Source: Conchocele bisecta
Lineage: Eukaryota; Mollusca; Bivalvia; Lucinida; Thyasiridae
Assembly (NCBI GenBank): GCA_029237695.1
Contig: CM055275.1
Coordinates: 88,710,433-88,774,432, forward strand
Direction: 5' to 3'
Length of the DNA: 64,000 nt
Below are positions 1-10,395 of this stretch, piece by piece. Below the pieces are notes generated by a model, which ran no database searches, had not been told where the DNA came from, and saw only the letters and a program-made list of their open reading frames with translations. A program made the translations under genes and the position numbers. The first letter of the stretch is position 1. Every line of letters starts with the position of its first letter.

Positions 1-72
1 ACTATGAGCATAAAACAAGAATAAAATCCCATTTCATGCTAATGGCAATGCTAATTATGTTTGTTATGTCCT

Positions 73-325
73 GGGGCCCGTTTAAAAAAAATTCGTACAA
101 CTAAAATGTTCGTAAGAGCACATTTAGTATCGTCTGGGAATTTCAATTGATGGATTTACATTTATTGGGCATAGGCTGCATATGTAGCATATGCTCAATA
201 CATGCAAATCCAATAATTGTTTACAAGAAAACATTGTTAATGTGAAACTTACAGACTATCATCATGATCATAATGTTGCTCTTACGAACATTTTAGTCGT
301 ACGAAGTTTAGTGAAACGGCCCCCT
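73..325. repeat. MITE-like TIR element
   Basis: Ends are inverted repeats of about 45 bp: GGGCCCGTTT followed by a block ending TTCGTAAGAGCA near 120, and its reverse complement beginning TGCTCTTACGAA near 278. The interior has no coding capacity. The size and high-copy look suggest a non-autonomous DNA transposon; the superfamily is not determined. Confidence 0.6.
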
Positions 326-1294
326 AGTTACTGCAGCCTGTGATACTAAACTTGCTTTCAATCCAATCCCATTTGTATACATTTGTAATTTTGTATTATA
401 CTTCTACGGATGTCTTACTTATAAATTATATAAACATACAATATGTTTCAACCAATTTGTTTTGTTTTAAACTAATACATGTATGTAGGGGAGATAAGTT
501 CATTGCGTCAGATAATTCCACTGTGAAAGACAGGGGAGATAATTTGGCAGTGAATGTCCGCCGTTACTATACACTACCGCCTGCGCTAATCGTGCCATTT
601 TTGTCAATTTATTATTTCATAACACTTTTATAGTGTGACCGAAGTCAAGCAGCTTGATTGATTGAGCCTGAGCTGTGTCACAGCTCAGGCTCAGACAATC
701 AAATTGCTTGTTTGCGAATTGACATACATCTATATGTTGAGAAACGTTAATGATGTTGGCAAGATTAACGCAGGCGGTTGTGTAGATGTTCAGATGTTTA
801 CTTGCAATGCTGCTAATTAATTTTCAGTATTATAACAATTTCTTAAACCAAACCCATATTTAGGCGACTCATACATGTAGTTTACATGTACAAGTGTGTT
901 CAGAAATACAAAACAATATACAATTAAATTATTTCTCCCAATTCATTATTTGGCATTCTGTGCATATCTGAAATCCAGTGCTTTCAACCCTTTCACCCCT
1001 AATTAACTGGAATGGATTTCGATATGCTTTTTTTGCAACCAATACAATCGCCACAAAAGTATTTTCAGACTAGTCCATTTATGAAAAAGGGTGTGTCTTT
1101 TGTTCTAAAAAATATGAAAATTACTTGCAAAAAGTGCAGATCATGATGTGGTTTACACGTTTTGCCAATACCACTATACAGGCGTTGAATGGGTTAATAC
1201 ACCGACAATAAGCATGATAAGGTTTTGGGTTATTTACTCGCAGGTAGTTTTTCTACGTATTGATCAGGAAGTCTAAGAATACATAGAGCATATT
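326..1294. other. Intergenic, no gene seen
   Basis: AT-rich sequence with only short open frames that lack coding character. A palindrome sits at 647-709 (CTGAGCTGTG/CACAGCTCAG core). No other structure was recognised. Confidence 0.5.
647..709. repeat. Short palindrome
   Basis: Two arms of about 30 bp centred on GCTGTGTCACAGC, with a few mismatches toward the outside. It could form a hairpin. No target duplication was seen. Confidence 0.6.
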
Positions 1295-1429
1295 CATATT
1301 TTTTCAACGAATATGACATATATGTTCATCGAGTGGTGTGAAATGTCCAAATGCCGTTAGGCACTCGTGAAATATGAACATTTCACACCACTCGATGAAC
1401 ATATATGTCATATTCGTTGAAAAAATATG
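1295..1429. repeat. Long near-perfect hairpin
   Basis: An arm starting CATATTTTTTCAACG at 1295 is repeated in reverse complement ending at 1429. Arms are about 57 bp around a short spacer. It is non-coding and probably a fold-back MITE. Confidence 0.75.
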
Positions 1430-1757
1430 AAAATTCTGTTTATTATATACCCCTCCATGGAAATTAGCAGTTTTTTAGACTGCATACGGTAATGAATGTG
1501 TATTTGCAGCCTATTTGCGGTGTTTTACAGCCGATGCGCGTTATGAATATAGATAGCGGAAGTATTCGTATTTTCACCGGAAGTTGTTTATTCCATCGAT
1601 GAGAACATATGACTTGTATTTACATCGTATAACTATGTATTTCATGGATAGGTATATAATAAAATGAATTATTCACTATCTGATTGTATTTTGTAGAAGG
1701 TATTAAAATGAAGTGACCCGTCTATTATTACTACATACAATGTTCACAGTGGTATAC

Positions 1758-2117
1758 TTCCAGCACAAAAATATTTACACAATTCCCTAACATTTGATTG
1801 GCCCGTAGCAAGTCTGTCTCTGTCCAAAATGTATATCCCAGTAAACTCCCATGCCGAACTACTTTCCGTAACCGTGAGGCGCAGTTAAAATAATTCTTAA
1901 GAAAACGGAAAATAAACAAATTTTCTTGATGCATTTATTTAAAATGCTGGAATTATAAGGAATGAATGGCCTTTTTGTGGAATTTATCGGGGATATAAAC
2001 TTGGAAAAGTCGTGGGAATACTGGACGAGGCCTTCCGGCCTTCGTCCAGTATTCCCGCGACTTTTCCAAGTTTATACCCCGATAAATTCCACAAAAAAGG
2101 CAATTCATTCCTATAAG
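1758..2117. repeat. Dispersed repeat with terminal hairpin, copy A
   Basis: 1758-2006 is closely similar to 60702-60931 (copy B), beginning CCAGCACAAAAATATTTACAC. The 3' part, 1953-2117, folds into a hairpin around AAGGCCTTCCGGCCTT-like sequence. Copy B is interrupted by a pogo/Tigger-like insertion, so copy A acts as its empty-site reference. Confidence 0.75.
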
Positions 2118-2206
2118 ACATGCTATGGACAGCGACTATTTGTTGAAGGTTCACAACAGGCCAGGGAATATAACATTCGACCCGAAAATCTCTGCAATAA
2201 TTCGGG

Positions 2207-2276
2207 AAAAACTATCCTATCAGCAGAAAAAGAATCGTGGGCCCACGATTTTTTTTCTGCTGATAGGATAGTTTTT
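2207..2276. repeat. Hairpin
   Basis: About 34-bp arms (AAAAACTATCCTATCAGCAG and its complement) around CGTGGGCCCACG. It is adjacent to the repeat at 1758-2117 and may be part of the same composite element. Confidence 0.7.
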
Positions 2277-3039
2277 ATTTTGGGGAAAAGGTGGTAATTT
2301 GGTGCAAAAATTGCGAACATTTGAAAAAGAAATATGGAGATAAAACGTGTGGTGATATTATCAAACGAACTTAATGAAATATTTATATAAATATAATTAT
2401 ATAGTGTTTATAGAAAACAAAATTTTGGGTATATTGGGTGTCAGTTTTGGGGTAAAAATATCAAATTAGTGCATAAATTGTAGTAATTTTTAAACATTTA
2501 TTGCTGTCAACTGTTTCGAGACTTACTACCGAAAATTGGATAACATGTTGATAAATAGCTATTATTCACATGCAAAAAAGAGAAAGTGGTATTTAAAGTT
2601 GGTAAATTAATACCTAATTAAAAAAAATCTGAAAACTGGAAACATGAAGTTTTATTAGATAGACACCAAAACAAGTGAATATATTTACACATATAAGTAC
2701 ATAAACATGTGTGTAAGCACCCACGACTGAGTCGTAACACACTTTATACCACAACCATTGCTCCATGTAGCATAATACAGAGGGTTGAAAAATGCTATTT
2801 ATATCTGATGTAACCTAATACACCTGAAGTAGCCTAATATACATGATTTTAAAATCGAAATCACTGTCGATTCAGCTGAATTGTGTCCATTTTTACAGTA
2901 TATGCGACGCAACCAACGACATGGATATGTCCATTATGATTACAATGCTTATTATGTCAACTGTAGTCTAAAACCAGCCAATATTGAAGCTCATCGCAAA
3001 CAAAATCGGAGATTTAATTAGATACAATACTGAAACTAC
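2277..3039. other. Intergenic, no gene seen
   Basis: Very AT-rich with no recognisable gene or repeat boundary. Confidence 0.4.
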
Positions 3040-3064
3040 CTAGCTTGAGCGCCACCATTTTATT

Positions 3065-3150
3065 TTGAATGACGTCGCTAGATTTGTGACGTATGGCGAG
3101 GGAATGACGTCAAAACATGACGTAACGCACCCTAGCGCCCCGATAACGCG
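3065..3150. promoter_or_regulatory. Cluster of CRE-like TGACGT sites
   Basis: TGACGT or its complement occurs four times in about 85 bp (AATGACGTCGC, GTGACGTAT, AATGACGTCA, CATGACGTAA), including one full palindromic CRE, TGACGTCA. No gene start was identified beside it. It could be an orphan enhancer, part of a repeat, or chance. Confidence 0.3.
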
Positions 3151-3764
3151 TCGCTCTAGCAGTGCTCCGATTCCTGCGTGCCACGATATGTGGTCGGTAT
3201 TTATCTTATTCCAGTCCCGCGAGCCACGCATTTGAGACTCCATAAAACTAGCTGTCACTCCCGTACGCCACGATATGTCGTCGCATTTGATAGGTTGTTT
3301 CGAGCCGCAATATCTGGGATTACTGCCTGCCAGCCAATCAGATTTCGCGTAATATATACCATAGAATGATTTTGTAAACAAAGGGCGCTTGAATTGAACG
3401 AATTATCCCACGTGTTTAGAAGTCATTTACAGTTAAAGTGCATCAAACATTGGTAAATTATGGTAAATCGACGACTCGATCTCGATAAAGTTTCTGTGAA
3501 TGTGTTACCTTATAATGGGTGTTACAAAAATAGTTTAATTATATAAAAATGGTGTTTATAACAATATTTGTGAACATGGTTAAGTGGATTATTTGTCAGG
3601 AAATGGATTTGGAATTAATGTGTACATGGTGTATACTGTACGTACAAAATCATTTATCAAGTAAGTCAATCTTAATTATCCGCATGCAAAATCAGGTCTC
3701 AAGATGCACAGCGTATTTGGATAGTGTATAAAAACATGGTAAATTCTAAATAAAAAATTGCAGA

Positions 3765-4045
3765 TTGTCGGTTTTATGGAGAAATATATAAAATGTCAAT
3801 ATGCTTCTTATAAATCTGATACCCTGCATCACTGTTTTCTTCATATTTCATCATGACACATGTACATTGGGAGTTCTTTAGAACAGTTTCATAAACATGA
3901 TAAGACCTTTCTAAAAATGTGCTGATTGTATGTTTTATGGAGATATATGAAACTGTAGTCAATATACGCTGCTTATCTGATGCCCCGCACCACAGTTTTC
4001 AATATATTAGCTTATATGTTATATGTAAATATGCTGCTTATCTGG
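3765..4045. repeat. Diverged tandem duplication, ~160 bp
   Basis: The block around 3765-3860 (GTTTTATGGAGAAATATATAA, then CTGATACCCTGCATCAC) recurs at 3925-3995 in diverged form (GTTTTATGGAGATATATGAA, CTGATGCCCCGCACCAC). A third partial trace (TGCTGCTTATCTGG) lies near 4030. Non-coding. Confidence 0.6.
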
Positions 4046-4350
4046 TATAAGTATTGACTTATTTATGACAAAAATAATACCATTGTTTAGCAAATTTTTA
4101 ATTCTACATGTGTGCAGAATTTCATGTTTATTGATATTTATTCACAGGAATAATAAGTTATATTTTTTGTAACATACCTAGTTGTTGAGTTTCACATTTG
4201 AAATATTTCTCAATACGTCTCAGGGATACAGGGCTGATAAGCCCACTGCTGCTGCTGGGAGGTAGCCTAGCAGATACCTATAGGATGGAATTGGTTAGCA
4301 GGGGCTAGGGTGGAATGAGTTAAACAATTAAGTTTAGTATGCGGTATAAA

Positions 4351-4486
4351 TTAAATACATGATCAGTGCCGTCGATTAGTTTCGCCCCGACAACTTTATA
4401 GGGGCTCGCTAAAGCTCGCCCCAATAAAGTTATCTAAGGCTCAACCGAATATTATTTATATTCGACGGCACTAACCATGTATTTAC
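4351..4486. repeat. Fold-back repeat
   Basis: TAAATACATGATCAGTGCCG at 4351 pairs with the complementary CGGCACTAACCATGTATTTA ending near 4486. The inner arms around GGGGCTCGC/GCTCGCCCC also pair. A short palindromic MITE-like element. Confidence 0.65.
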
Positions 4487-4664
4487 TATATATAGCGTTA
4501 CCGTCGCACATACGTCCAAAGTGAGTACGTAAGTCACAAAAAATAACAACGCTAAACTAAATGTCTTGTATCTTGGATCTGCTTGATATTTCATACACAC
4601 TTTGTTTTCATAATAATCTACCACCCAATTACATATTCACGATCGTCCAGCCCTCACAGAGCCT

Positions 4665-5060
4665 CGTCAATGTCACATGTTTGGTGAGTTCGAAACCTTG
4701 ACGCTTGCGTCAATGCCTTATATGTTTTGTTTGCATGCACGAATCTGCTTAATATGTTACACACGTGTCGCTCCAATTGGTCTCTACCGCACAGCAACAA
4801 ACCACGATCGCAATGCCCGCATTAAACAAAAGGTCAAAGTCACATACTTGGTGCGTACAATACCTTGACGCTCGGATAAATAACGTATATGTTCGGTTTC
4901 CTCGCACGGATATCCTTCACATTTCAAATATACTTTGCCCCAATGCCCTCTACCACCAACTGACAAATTGACAATCGTCCCGTCGCCGCTAAGCCCAGAA
5001 TGAAGGTCACATACTGGGAGTGTTCGTTAATGCTTCCAACTCATTTGCTCGCATTTCATT
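4665..5060. repeat. Three diverged ~170-bp tandem copies
   Basis: GTCACATGTTTGGTGAGTTCG (4672), GTCACATACTTGGTGCGTACA (about 4838) and GTCACATACTGGGAGTGTTCG (about 5005) begin successive copies. Each is followed by a cytosine-rich stretch and CATTTCA/ATGC-type words. No conserved open frame was seen, so it is treated as a diverged tandem repeat. Confidence 0.55.
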
Positions 5061-5207
5061 CACATTTGAGCTGTGTCAAGCTGACTAATACGTTCATAGT
5101 GCTTGCATAGAGCGAGAGTCTATCAGAACTGGATTTATTTGGATTAGCATATACCCACATGTAGCACTCATGGTGTAGTAACGGTCCTATATTGTATATG
5201 TACGGAT

Positions 5208-5490
5208 CCCCGCAGGGGACATGCATTTATTTTTTATTTCGTTCCCACGAAATAACAATTCGTTCCCACGAAATAACAATTCGTTCCCACGAAATAACAA
5301 TTCGTTCCCTAAATTTAACAATTCGTTCCCACGAATTAAGAATTCGTTCCATCAATCTAACATTTCGTTCTCACGAAACAACAATTCGTTCCAACGGGAA
5401 CGAATTGTTAATTTGTGGGAATAAATTTTTCATATCGTGGGAACGATTTGTTCATTCGAGGGAACGAATTGACTTCTCAGCCCCTGCGGC
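5208..5490. repeat. TIR-bounded palindromic word array (CGTTCCCACGAA)
   Basis: About eight 21-bp units of the type CGTTCCCACGAAATAACAATT run head to tail from about 5240. Polarity then inverts (GGGAACGAATTGTTAATT..) until about 5470. The array is bounded by short inverted repeats, CCCCGCAGGGGAC and CCCCTGCGG. Apparent open frames across it are repeat artefacts. Confidence 0.65.
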
Positions 5491-6280
5491 TAGGAATTTG
5501 AAAAAAAACATTATTGCTGTACAAAGCTATATAGGTGTTTTGTACAAAAACATAATCTTCAGCAAAATATATGCAATGAACCACGAAACCGCTATATCAC
5601 AATCCCTCTAAGTCTGGCAGACTCTTGCCTGAATGGTTTCACTATATTATTGTTTATATCCTTTAATCTTACTTTATGTGCTCCACACTGAACACAAACT
5701 TGATATTTTACATAAGTGCGCCAAATCAGGGTCTACACTGGTCACATAACACATAAAACCCTTTTTCACACATTTTGTGTTGTCTTAAAACTGGGATTAG
5801 TCGCTACGATATACTTAGATTATATCAATACTGGCTCCCGACTAATATGTATGTTTAAAAACACTGTGTCCTTCAAGCCTTTTGATCCATAAAGGGACAT
5901 GTATGTCAAGTCAAGGATTGGAAGCTTGATTTTCCAGCTTGTCTGTATCCCATTTCTTGTTCATTTATAGGCGAGTGGTGTCGCATTCTGTCTTCATTGG
6001 TAAGTGTTCCCTGTGGTGCAAGAAAAATGAAAGTAGCTTATTTTAATTTCTGAAACCTTATGGATTATATACAAGTGGTTTAATACAAGGAGGTAGGTCA
6101 CGTGACTTTATTGCGCGATAATTAGAAAATTAGCATATCATTTGTAGACATATTTACAATGTGTACAGCTTATCCACATACTTATTGCGTCTACATATTA
6201 TAATATTACGTATTGTGATAGATAGAGATGAAACATGTGAATTTAATGCAAGTATAACTTGATAAATTAATTAAACTTAC
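5491..6280. other. Intergenic, no gene seen
   Basis: No coding capacity or clear repeat was recognised. Confidence 0.4.
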
Positions 6281-7126
6281 ATGATTTCTACAAGCTCATG
6301 TTCTTCATCACCTTCTGGCTGTTCTGCCCATTCTTGGATTTCTTCAGCAGTAGCACCCCTTCATTATTGGCATTGTGAATCTCCCAGTCGGGATCGCAAC
6401 TGAATTCTATTGATGGTATTGTTATTTTGATATGGCTGACTTCAACTTTACAATCCTGTGCAATAATCTCCACTGACATGGATTAGTCTATCATTTAATT
6501 GCTGTCCCTCGGGGCCCTCACGGAATTTAAAGAGCATCTGTTTGTGCTTAAGTATTTGCGCCATACTTAAGTCACACAGCATCAATATTGGAAAGCTAGA
6601 AATTATGCTACATAAGGTCATATAGCGTAACACCGTTTTGTAAGAAGCGCCAAAGGAGTGGTCATTCTCGACAGTTTGTTTTAAGGAGAGTCCTTGTTTT
6701 GTTATTCGGTTTGCTTGTTCCATGTAAATGAGTCCGCGGGAGATTTGCGTGATCAATGTTAGATAGTGTAGTTTTAGTTCTAGTTGAATCATCATTGCAA
6801 GCTCGGGAAGCAGCTGATCGTCCCCAAAATCAGAAAAATATGTTCGTACCTTAAAGTCAACATTAATCTCGATACCACCTGTCACCTCCGTTTTCTTCTC
6901 AATTTCCATTACTTTTTTCACGATTTGTGGTAGCACACTATTGTTGAAAATTGATTCATTAGAAGTCTGTTTTAACATCGGCGTCTTGGGTACTTTCTTT
7001 TTCTCCCAATGCTGCAGTTAATGAATCTAATCCTCTTTCAATAACATTCTTTTCAGGCAGCTTCTCCAATGCCATGGCTATGGCAACTTCAGAGAATTTA
7101 GAAATTTTCTTTATTTTCTGAGCCAT
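6281..7126 (-). pseudogene. Decayed exon of an unrecognised gene
   Basis: A coding-like stretch starts at an ATG at 7126 (MAQKIKKISKF...) and ends at a good splice donor, CAT|GTAAGT, at 6281/6280. That donor suggests a host spliced gene. The reading frame changes at about 6970, 6465 and 6350, so it is broken unless these are sequencing errors. The middle segment (6978-6448) has a helical, leucine-rich part with PILMLCDLSMAQILKHK. The last segment is acidic (EEIQEWAEQPEGDEEHEL). I do not recognise the family. It lies next to Polinton 1, has no counterpart in Polinton 2, and probably belongs to the host. Confidence 0.4.
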
Positions 7127-7816
7127 GATATTCATTTACTATCCACACAATCAGTGGGGCGTTTTCACACTTTGTACCGGAAAGCAACACCGATTCAGAT
7201 TCCCAATAGGCAATTACACATCCGGTGATAACAATTCTGCTTTTGATTTATAATGAGTAGTAGTGTAACAACAACGTGTTAGGGTAACACGTGGTTTAAT
7301 CAGAACAAGTACATGAATTATTAATACACCATTGACTAGCTTTCAATATGGACAATATCAAAACCCCAAAACATCACAGCCTTCTACGATTACACACAGC
7401 CGAATTTCCGCACGCTACAACAACAACAAACCCTCCGCTGACATTTTCAGCTATCACCACAGTAGTATAAAAATGGAGCGCTTGCACAGAACCATTTTTA
7501 TATGTGCTATAATTTCTGTTTCCTGTCACATAACTTTTTGATATTTCACACATGAATTGCTCTGATGGACCTCTATCATTTGGTGCCATTTTCACAATAG
7601 TTCAATCCCGCTATGATCAAGGTCACACACTTTGGGCATTTACAACCCTATTATATAAATATGCCTTTTTCATGCAATACCCTCGCTTTCTTTGGCTGCC
7701 GGCGTAGGCATTCGTGTGCCGATAGGCCACATTTCTAGTTTATATATATAATTAAAAGTATTATATAGAGGCCACTTTAGGCTAACTTCCACTTTATAAC
7801 TATTTATAATTTATAG
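7127..7816. other. Spacer between decayed exon and Polinton 1
   Basis: AT-rich with no gene recognised. It contains the presumed broken end of Polinton 1: integrase and PolB, which should follow the gene at 7817, are absent. No terminal inverted repeat could be identified here. Confidence 0.4.
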
Positions 7817-8253
7817 CTAAGCCAATCTATATGTCACAATCCCCACCACAACCATTCCACCGACTAAAAACACAATTTCTCTATCATTTTGACTCTGTGA
7901 AGGTGTATAAAAATCACTCAATATTGGCTCCCTCCCCAACGATTGTAATTGTTGTGCACCTGTCACTGCAGTAGTAACAGCATTATATTCTCTAATAGCT
8001 TCGTCCACTTCATCAAACGTCTTAGCAGCGTGATTTTGTTTCCTGATTTCATTATTAATCCAGTCTAATCTCTCTGTTCTTGTTTCTGCCCACTGTGCCT
8101 GTGCCCCTTTTGCAATTGCTCTACAGCATTATTTTATATTTTGTGTTCATCATTTCCTGAATTATTACCCAATGAACTGAATAAGAAATTGCTCCCTGTA
8201 AACGCCAATGCGTTAACCAATGCGCCACCAGCCATCATAGCTATTCCCGCCAT
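7817..8253 (-). pseudogene. Small membrane protein, homologue of Polinton 2 54317-54769
   Basis: The start at 8253 (MAGIAMMAGGALVNALAF) matches the start of the Polinton 2 gene at 54317. The C-terminal part (8008-7817) keeps the conserved EPILSDFYTPS and a DREI motif followed by a hydrophobic segment. The frame shifts near 8130, so the gene is broken. The product would be about 145 residues with an N-terminal hydrophobic stretch, a charged helical middle and a C-terminal membrane helix. Function is unknown; gene position suggests a virion or membrane component. Confidence 0.6.
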
Positions 8254-8275
8254 TCTGTTTTATATAATAATTGTA

Positions 8276-8506
8276 TTACTTCGAAATATTATCTGGAACT
8301 ATACCTTGTTTAACAAGCATATCTCTCGTAGCAATAGCAAGACCAGTATACAACATTAACATAGCCATATTATAACCATGAAGTTGTAGTTTTGGAACTG
8401 CCTGTTTCATAATTGTATTTGTTATCTGCGCATATCCGATGTCAAGCGCCGTTATTACAGCAGCGTGATAAACAAGATTTCCTATTATCTTTCCATCTGT
8501 ATTCAT
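8276..8506 (-). CDS. Small hydrophobic Polinton protein (76 aa)
   Basis: Intact 76-codon frame starting MNTDGKIIGNLVYHA and ending DMLVKQGIVPDNISK. It is homologous over its whole length to the frameshifted gene at 54082-54316 in Polinton 2 (shared GYA, APKL-like and TRDxLVKxGI segments). Hydrophobic helices occupy residues of roughly 8-30 and 45-62. It lies 22 bp before the next gene on the same strand. Conservation in two diverged elements argues that it is a real gene; function is unknown. Confidence 0.65.
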   Translation of the reverse strand: MNTDGKIIGNLVYHAAVITALDIGYAQITNTIMKQAVPKLQLHGYNMAMLMLYTGLAIATRDMLVKQGIVPDNISK

Positions 8507-8562
8507 TGTTGTTATTTTTTGTATATTACATAATAAAAAATTAATTTAATTTAATTAATTGT

Positions 8563-8919
8563 TTACTCCATAAAGTGTGGATTGTGTTTTACATCACCGA
8601 CACTAGGCATTTCAGGTTCCCTTGTTACAATCTTATTTCGATTGAATAATTTCCAGCCAAACACAACACCGGCAGCTAGACCCATTCCAGCTATACAATA
8701 TGTTATATCTGATGTAGTTTTATGAACTTTCACTAAAACTGGTTCTTTATAATCTTCAGGTGTTATGTATACTTTTTTATTATGTACCATATTTAATATA
8801 GTTTCTTGTTTGGCTTTACTAGCAGCAGCACTCTTTTTGCCAGCTTCTACCCGTTTCGGATTCGTTGCTGTTACTTTTCGTTCTGGAATTTCTACTTCAG
8901 GAATCTGTAGTGTGTTCTC
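8563..8919 (-). CDS. Basic linker plus transmembrane protein
   Basis: The open frame can be read from about 8919 through a basic alanine/lysine stretch (PKRVEAGKKSAAA) into the segment beginning MVHNKKVYITPED at 8790. It then passes a transmembrane helix (IAGMGLAAGVVFGWKLF) and ends HNPHFME. In Polinton 2 the same two parts are two slightly overlapping frames (53571-53813 and 53810-54076). No ATG was seen for the long version, since an in-frame stop lies just upstream, so the start is uncertain: either 8790 or a non-ATG/translationally coupled start. Function unknown; likely membrane-anchored. Confidence 0.5.
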   Translation of the reverse strand, partial: ENTLQIPEVEIPERKVTATNPKRVEAGKKSAAASKAKQETILNMVHNKKVYITPEDYKEPVLVKVHKTTSDITYCIAGMGLAAGVVFGWKLFNRNKIVTREPEMPSVGDVKHNPHFME

Positions 8920-9499
8920 TGTCTACATTATTTTTATTTGTATCATTTATATTTTTAAATTGGCAATATTTATATGTTGTTAGCATTGTAGTAATAGGTG
9001 CCAGAAATGCACCAAACCTAAAATATAACTCACTAGTCAATGCATGTTCAACAAATGGGTCATCTTCTAAATCAGCTACGAGTTCAGTATGATTTTCTTC
9101 CGGTATAGGTAGGTTTTTACCAGCTAGTACAGCATACATATTCAAAATAGTATTACCAAGAGTTTTTGTCATAGAAGCACCTAGTCTACTTTCATATATG
9201 TTATACAATTTTAATATTTGTTCACTTGGTAACTCTTCTAGCTGTGAAACAGTTATATTTTTACCCAAACATTGGACAGCGTTCCCACATGAAATAATCA
9301 CATGTAACCGTTGTTTTAAGTGGTCATTATTTACTTCACCTACATCATTATCATTGTTTACTTTATCATCACTTAGTTGTTCTATAAGTTCCTCACAATC
9401 CATTTTTATCTTGCATAATATAAATTTAATGTTTAAATAAACCCAAACAGAACCAAATATAATAATAAATACTTGTATGAATATCAATATCTCAAACAT
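8897..9499 (-). CDS. Polinton protein with N-terminal membrane helix (200 aa)
   Basis: Intact 200-codon frame. Residues 1-30 are a hydrophobic helix (IFIQVFIIIFGSVWVYL). After a second ATG at codon 33 (MDCEELIEQL) comes a soluble region with the conserved YESRLGASMTKTLG, a PIPEE...DLEDDPFVEH stretch, and APITTMLTTYKYCQF near the end. The homologue in Polinton 2 (46694-46783 plus 52997-53662) is split by the DIRS element exactly at the equivalent of the second ATG. The real start could be either ATG. Function unknown. Confidence 0.65.
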   Translation of the reverse strand: MFEILIFIQVFIIIFGSVWVYLNIKFILCKIKMDCEELIEQLSDDKVNNDNDVGEVNNDHLKQRLHVIISCGNAVQCLGKNITVSQLEELPSEQILKLYNIYESRLGASMTKTLGNTILNMYAVLAGKNLPIPEENHTELVADLEDDPFVEHALTSELYFRFGAFLAPITTMLTTYKYCQFKNINDTNKNNVDREHTTDS

Positions 9500-9722
9500 T
9501 TCTTATATTACTACTATTATTTAAGATAAGTTTGCTTAAAACTACTCAACAATGCTAAGCAATACCTATTTACTGAGCAATTCTTAACATTGTTATATAT
9601 GAATTGCTTAGTTAAATCAAGTTAACTGAAGCTAAATTCAATTTAAATCAAGTTAAAATCCAGTAAAATAAGCAAAATAAGAAATATTAAGTAATACTAA
9701 GTAATACTAAGTAATACTAATC
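9500..9722. repeat. Repeat-rich spacer between ATPase and membrane protein
   Basis: AT-rich, with short degenerate words (AGTAATACTA three times at 9690-9720; TGCTTA/TTAAC words elsewhere). Polinton 2 has a different but similarly word-repeated spacer at the same genomic position (46515-46660), which suggests a conserved regulatory or replication site. Confidence 0.5.
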
Positions 9723-9723
9723 A

Positions 9724-10395
9724 TTACTGAAGCAACTTATAACCAGTGGGTTGATCAGTTCGAATAAGCAGTTTAGAATATTTGGTTTTTGATAACTCTT
9801 TTCTTATTTTGTTTCTTTCCTCCAGGGTTGGAATAACATCATTTTCTCTCAAACAGTCCTCAAAACTATCTCTGTCTTTCGTATAAAACATACACAGCCA
9901 TTTCATCTGTTCTCTTAAGTCTTTTAACACTGAATTATATCTCTGTGATATAACCCAAACGCTTTGCTCCGCATCTCGCCCAGAGAATGCGAGCTGTGAC
10001 AGCATATCTTTTTTCTTAGTTAATTGCTTTGTAGCTGAACAGTCATCAATGATATATAATGTTGGTCTTCCAGCATATTTATTAAAAAATAATCTTAACA
10101 GATCTTTCAGCTTCTCTTCGCCATTACTACTAACTGGATTAACAATCTTTATTTTTTTGTCGATTGGGTGGTATACATCACTTATCCAACTTCTGTTTTT
10201 ATAAGCTTTGTGCCATGCTATAATTGGACAAAGTATAACTATAATCTCAAATACTCCAGCATATCCACATTGTTGCTGTGAAAGCTTAAGTAGGTCAAGG
10301 ACAAGTTATATTTTACCACATCCGGTTTGACCACAGATAATAGCACTATGTGCATACTAAGGCAAATCAATACAACGTCGATAGAAATCTTCCAT
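9724..10395 (-). pseudogene. FtsK/HerA (A32-like) packaging ATPase, broken
   Basis: The start at 10395 overlaps the end of the capsid gene, as in Polinton 2. A Walker A remnant (ICGQTGCGK) is visible near 10330 but is followed at once by a stop. An earlier stop lies about 12 codons in, and the N-terminus is shorter than in Polinton 2. Walker B is recognisable (PTLYIIDDCSA), followed by the conserved LSQLAFSGRDAEQSVW block and the C-terminal CLRENDVIPT region, open from 10005 to 9724. Family knowledge: this ATPase pumps DNA into the capsid. This copy cannot give a full product. Confidence 0.75.

Noticed and set aside
7332..7595. Short frames on both strands upstream of the decayed exon
   Set aside because: Both strands are open over the same short stretch and neither has homology to Polinton 2 or a splice context.
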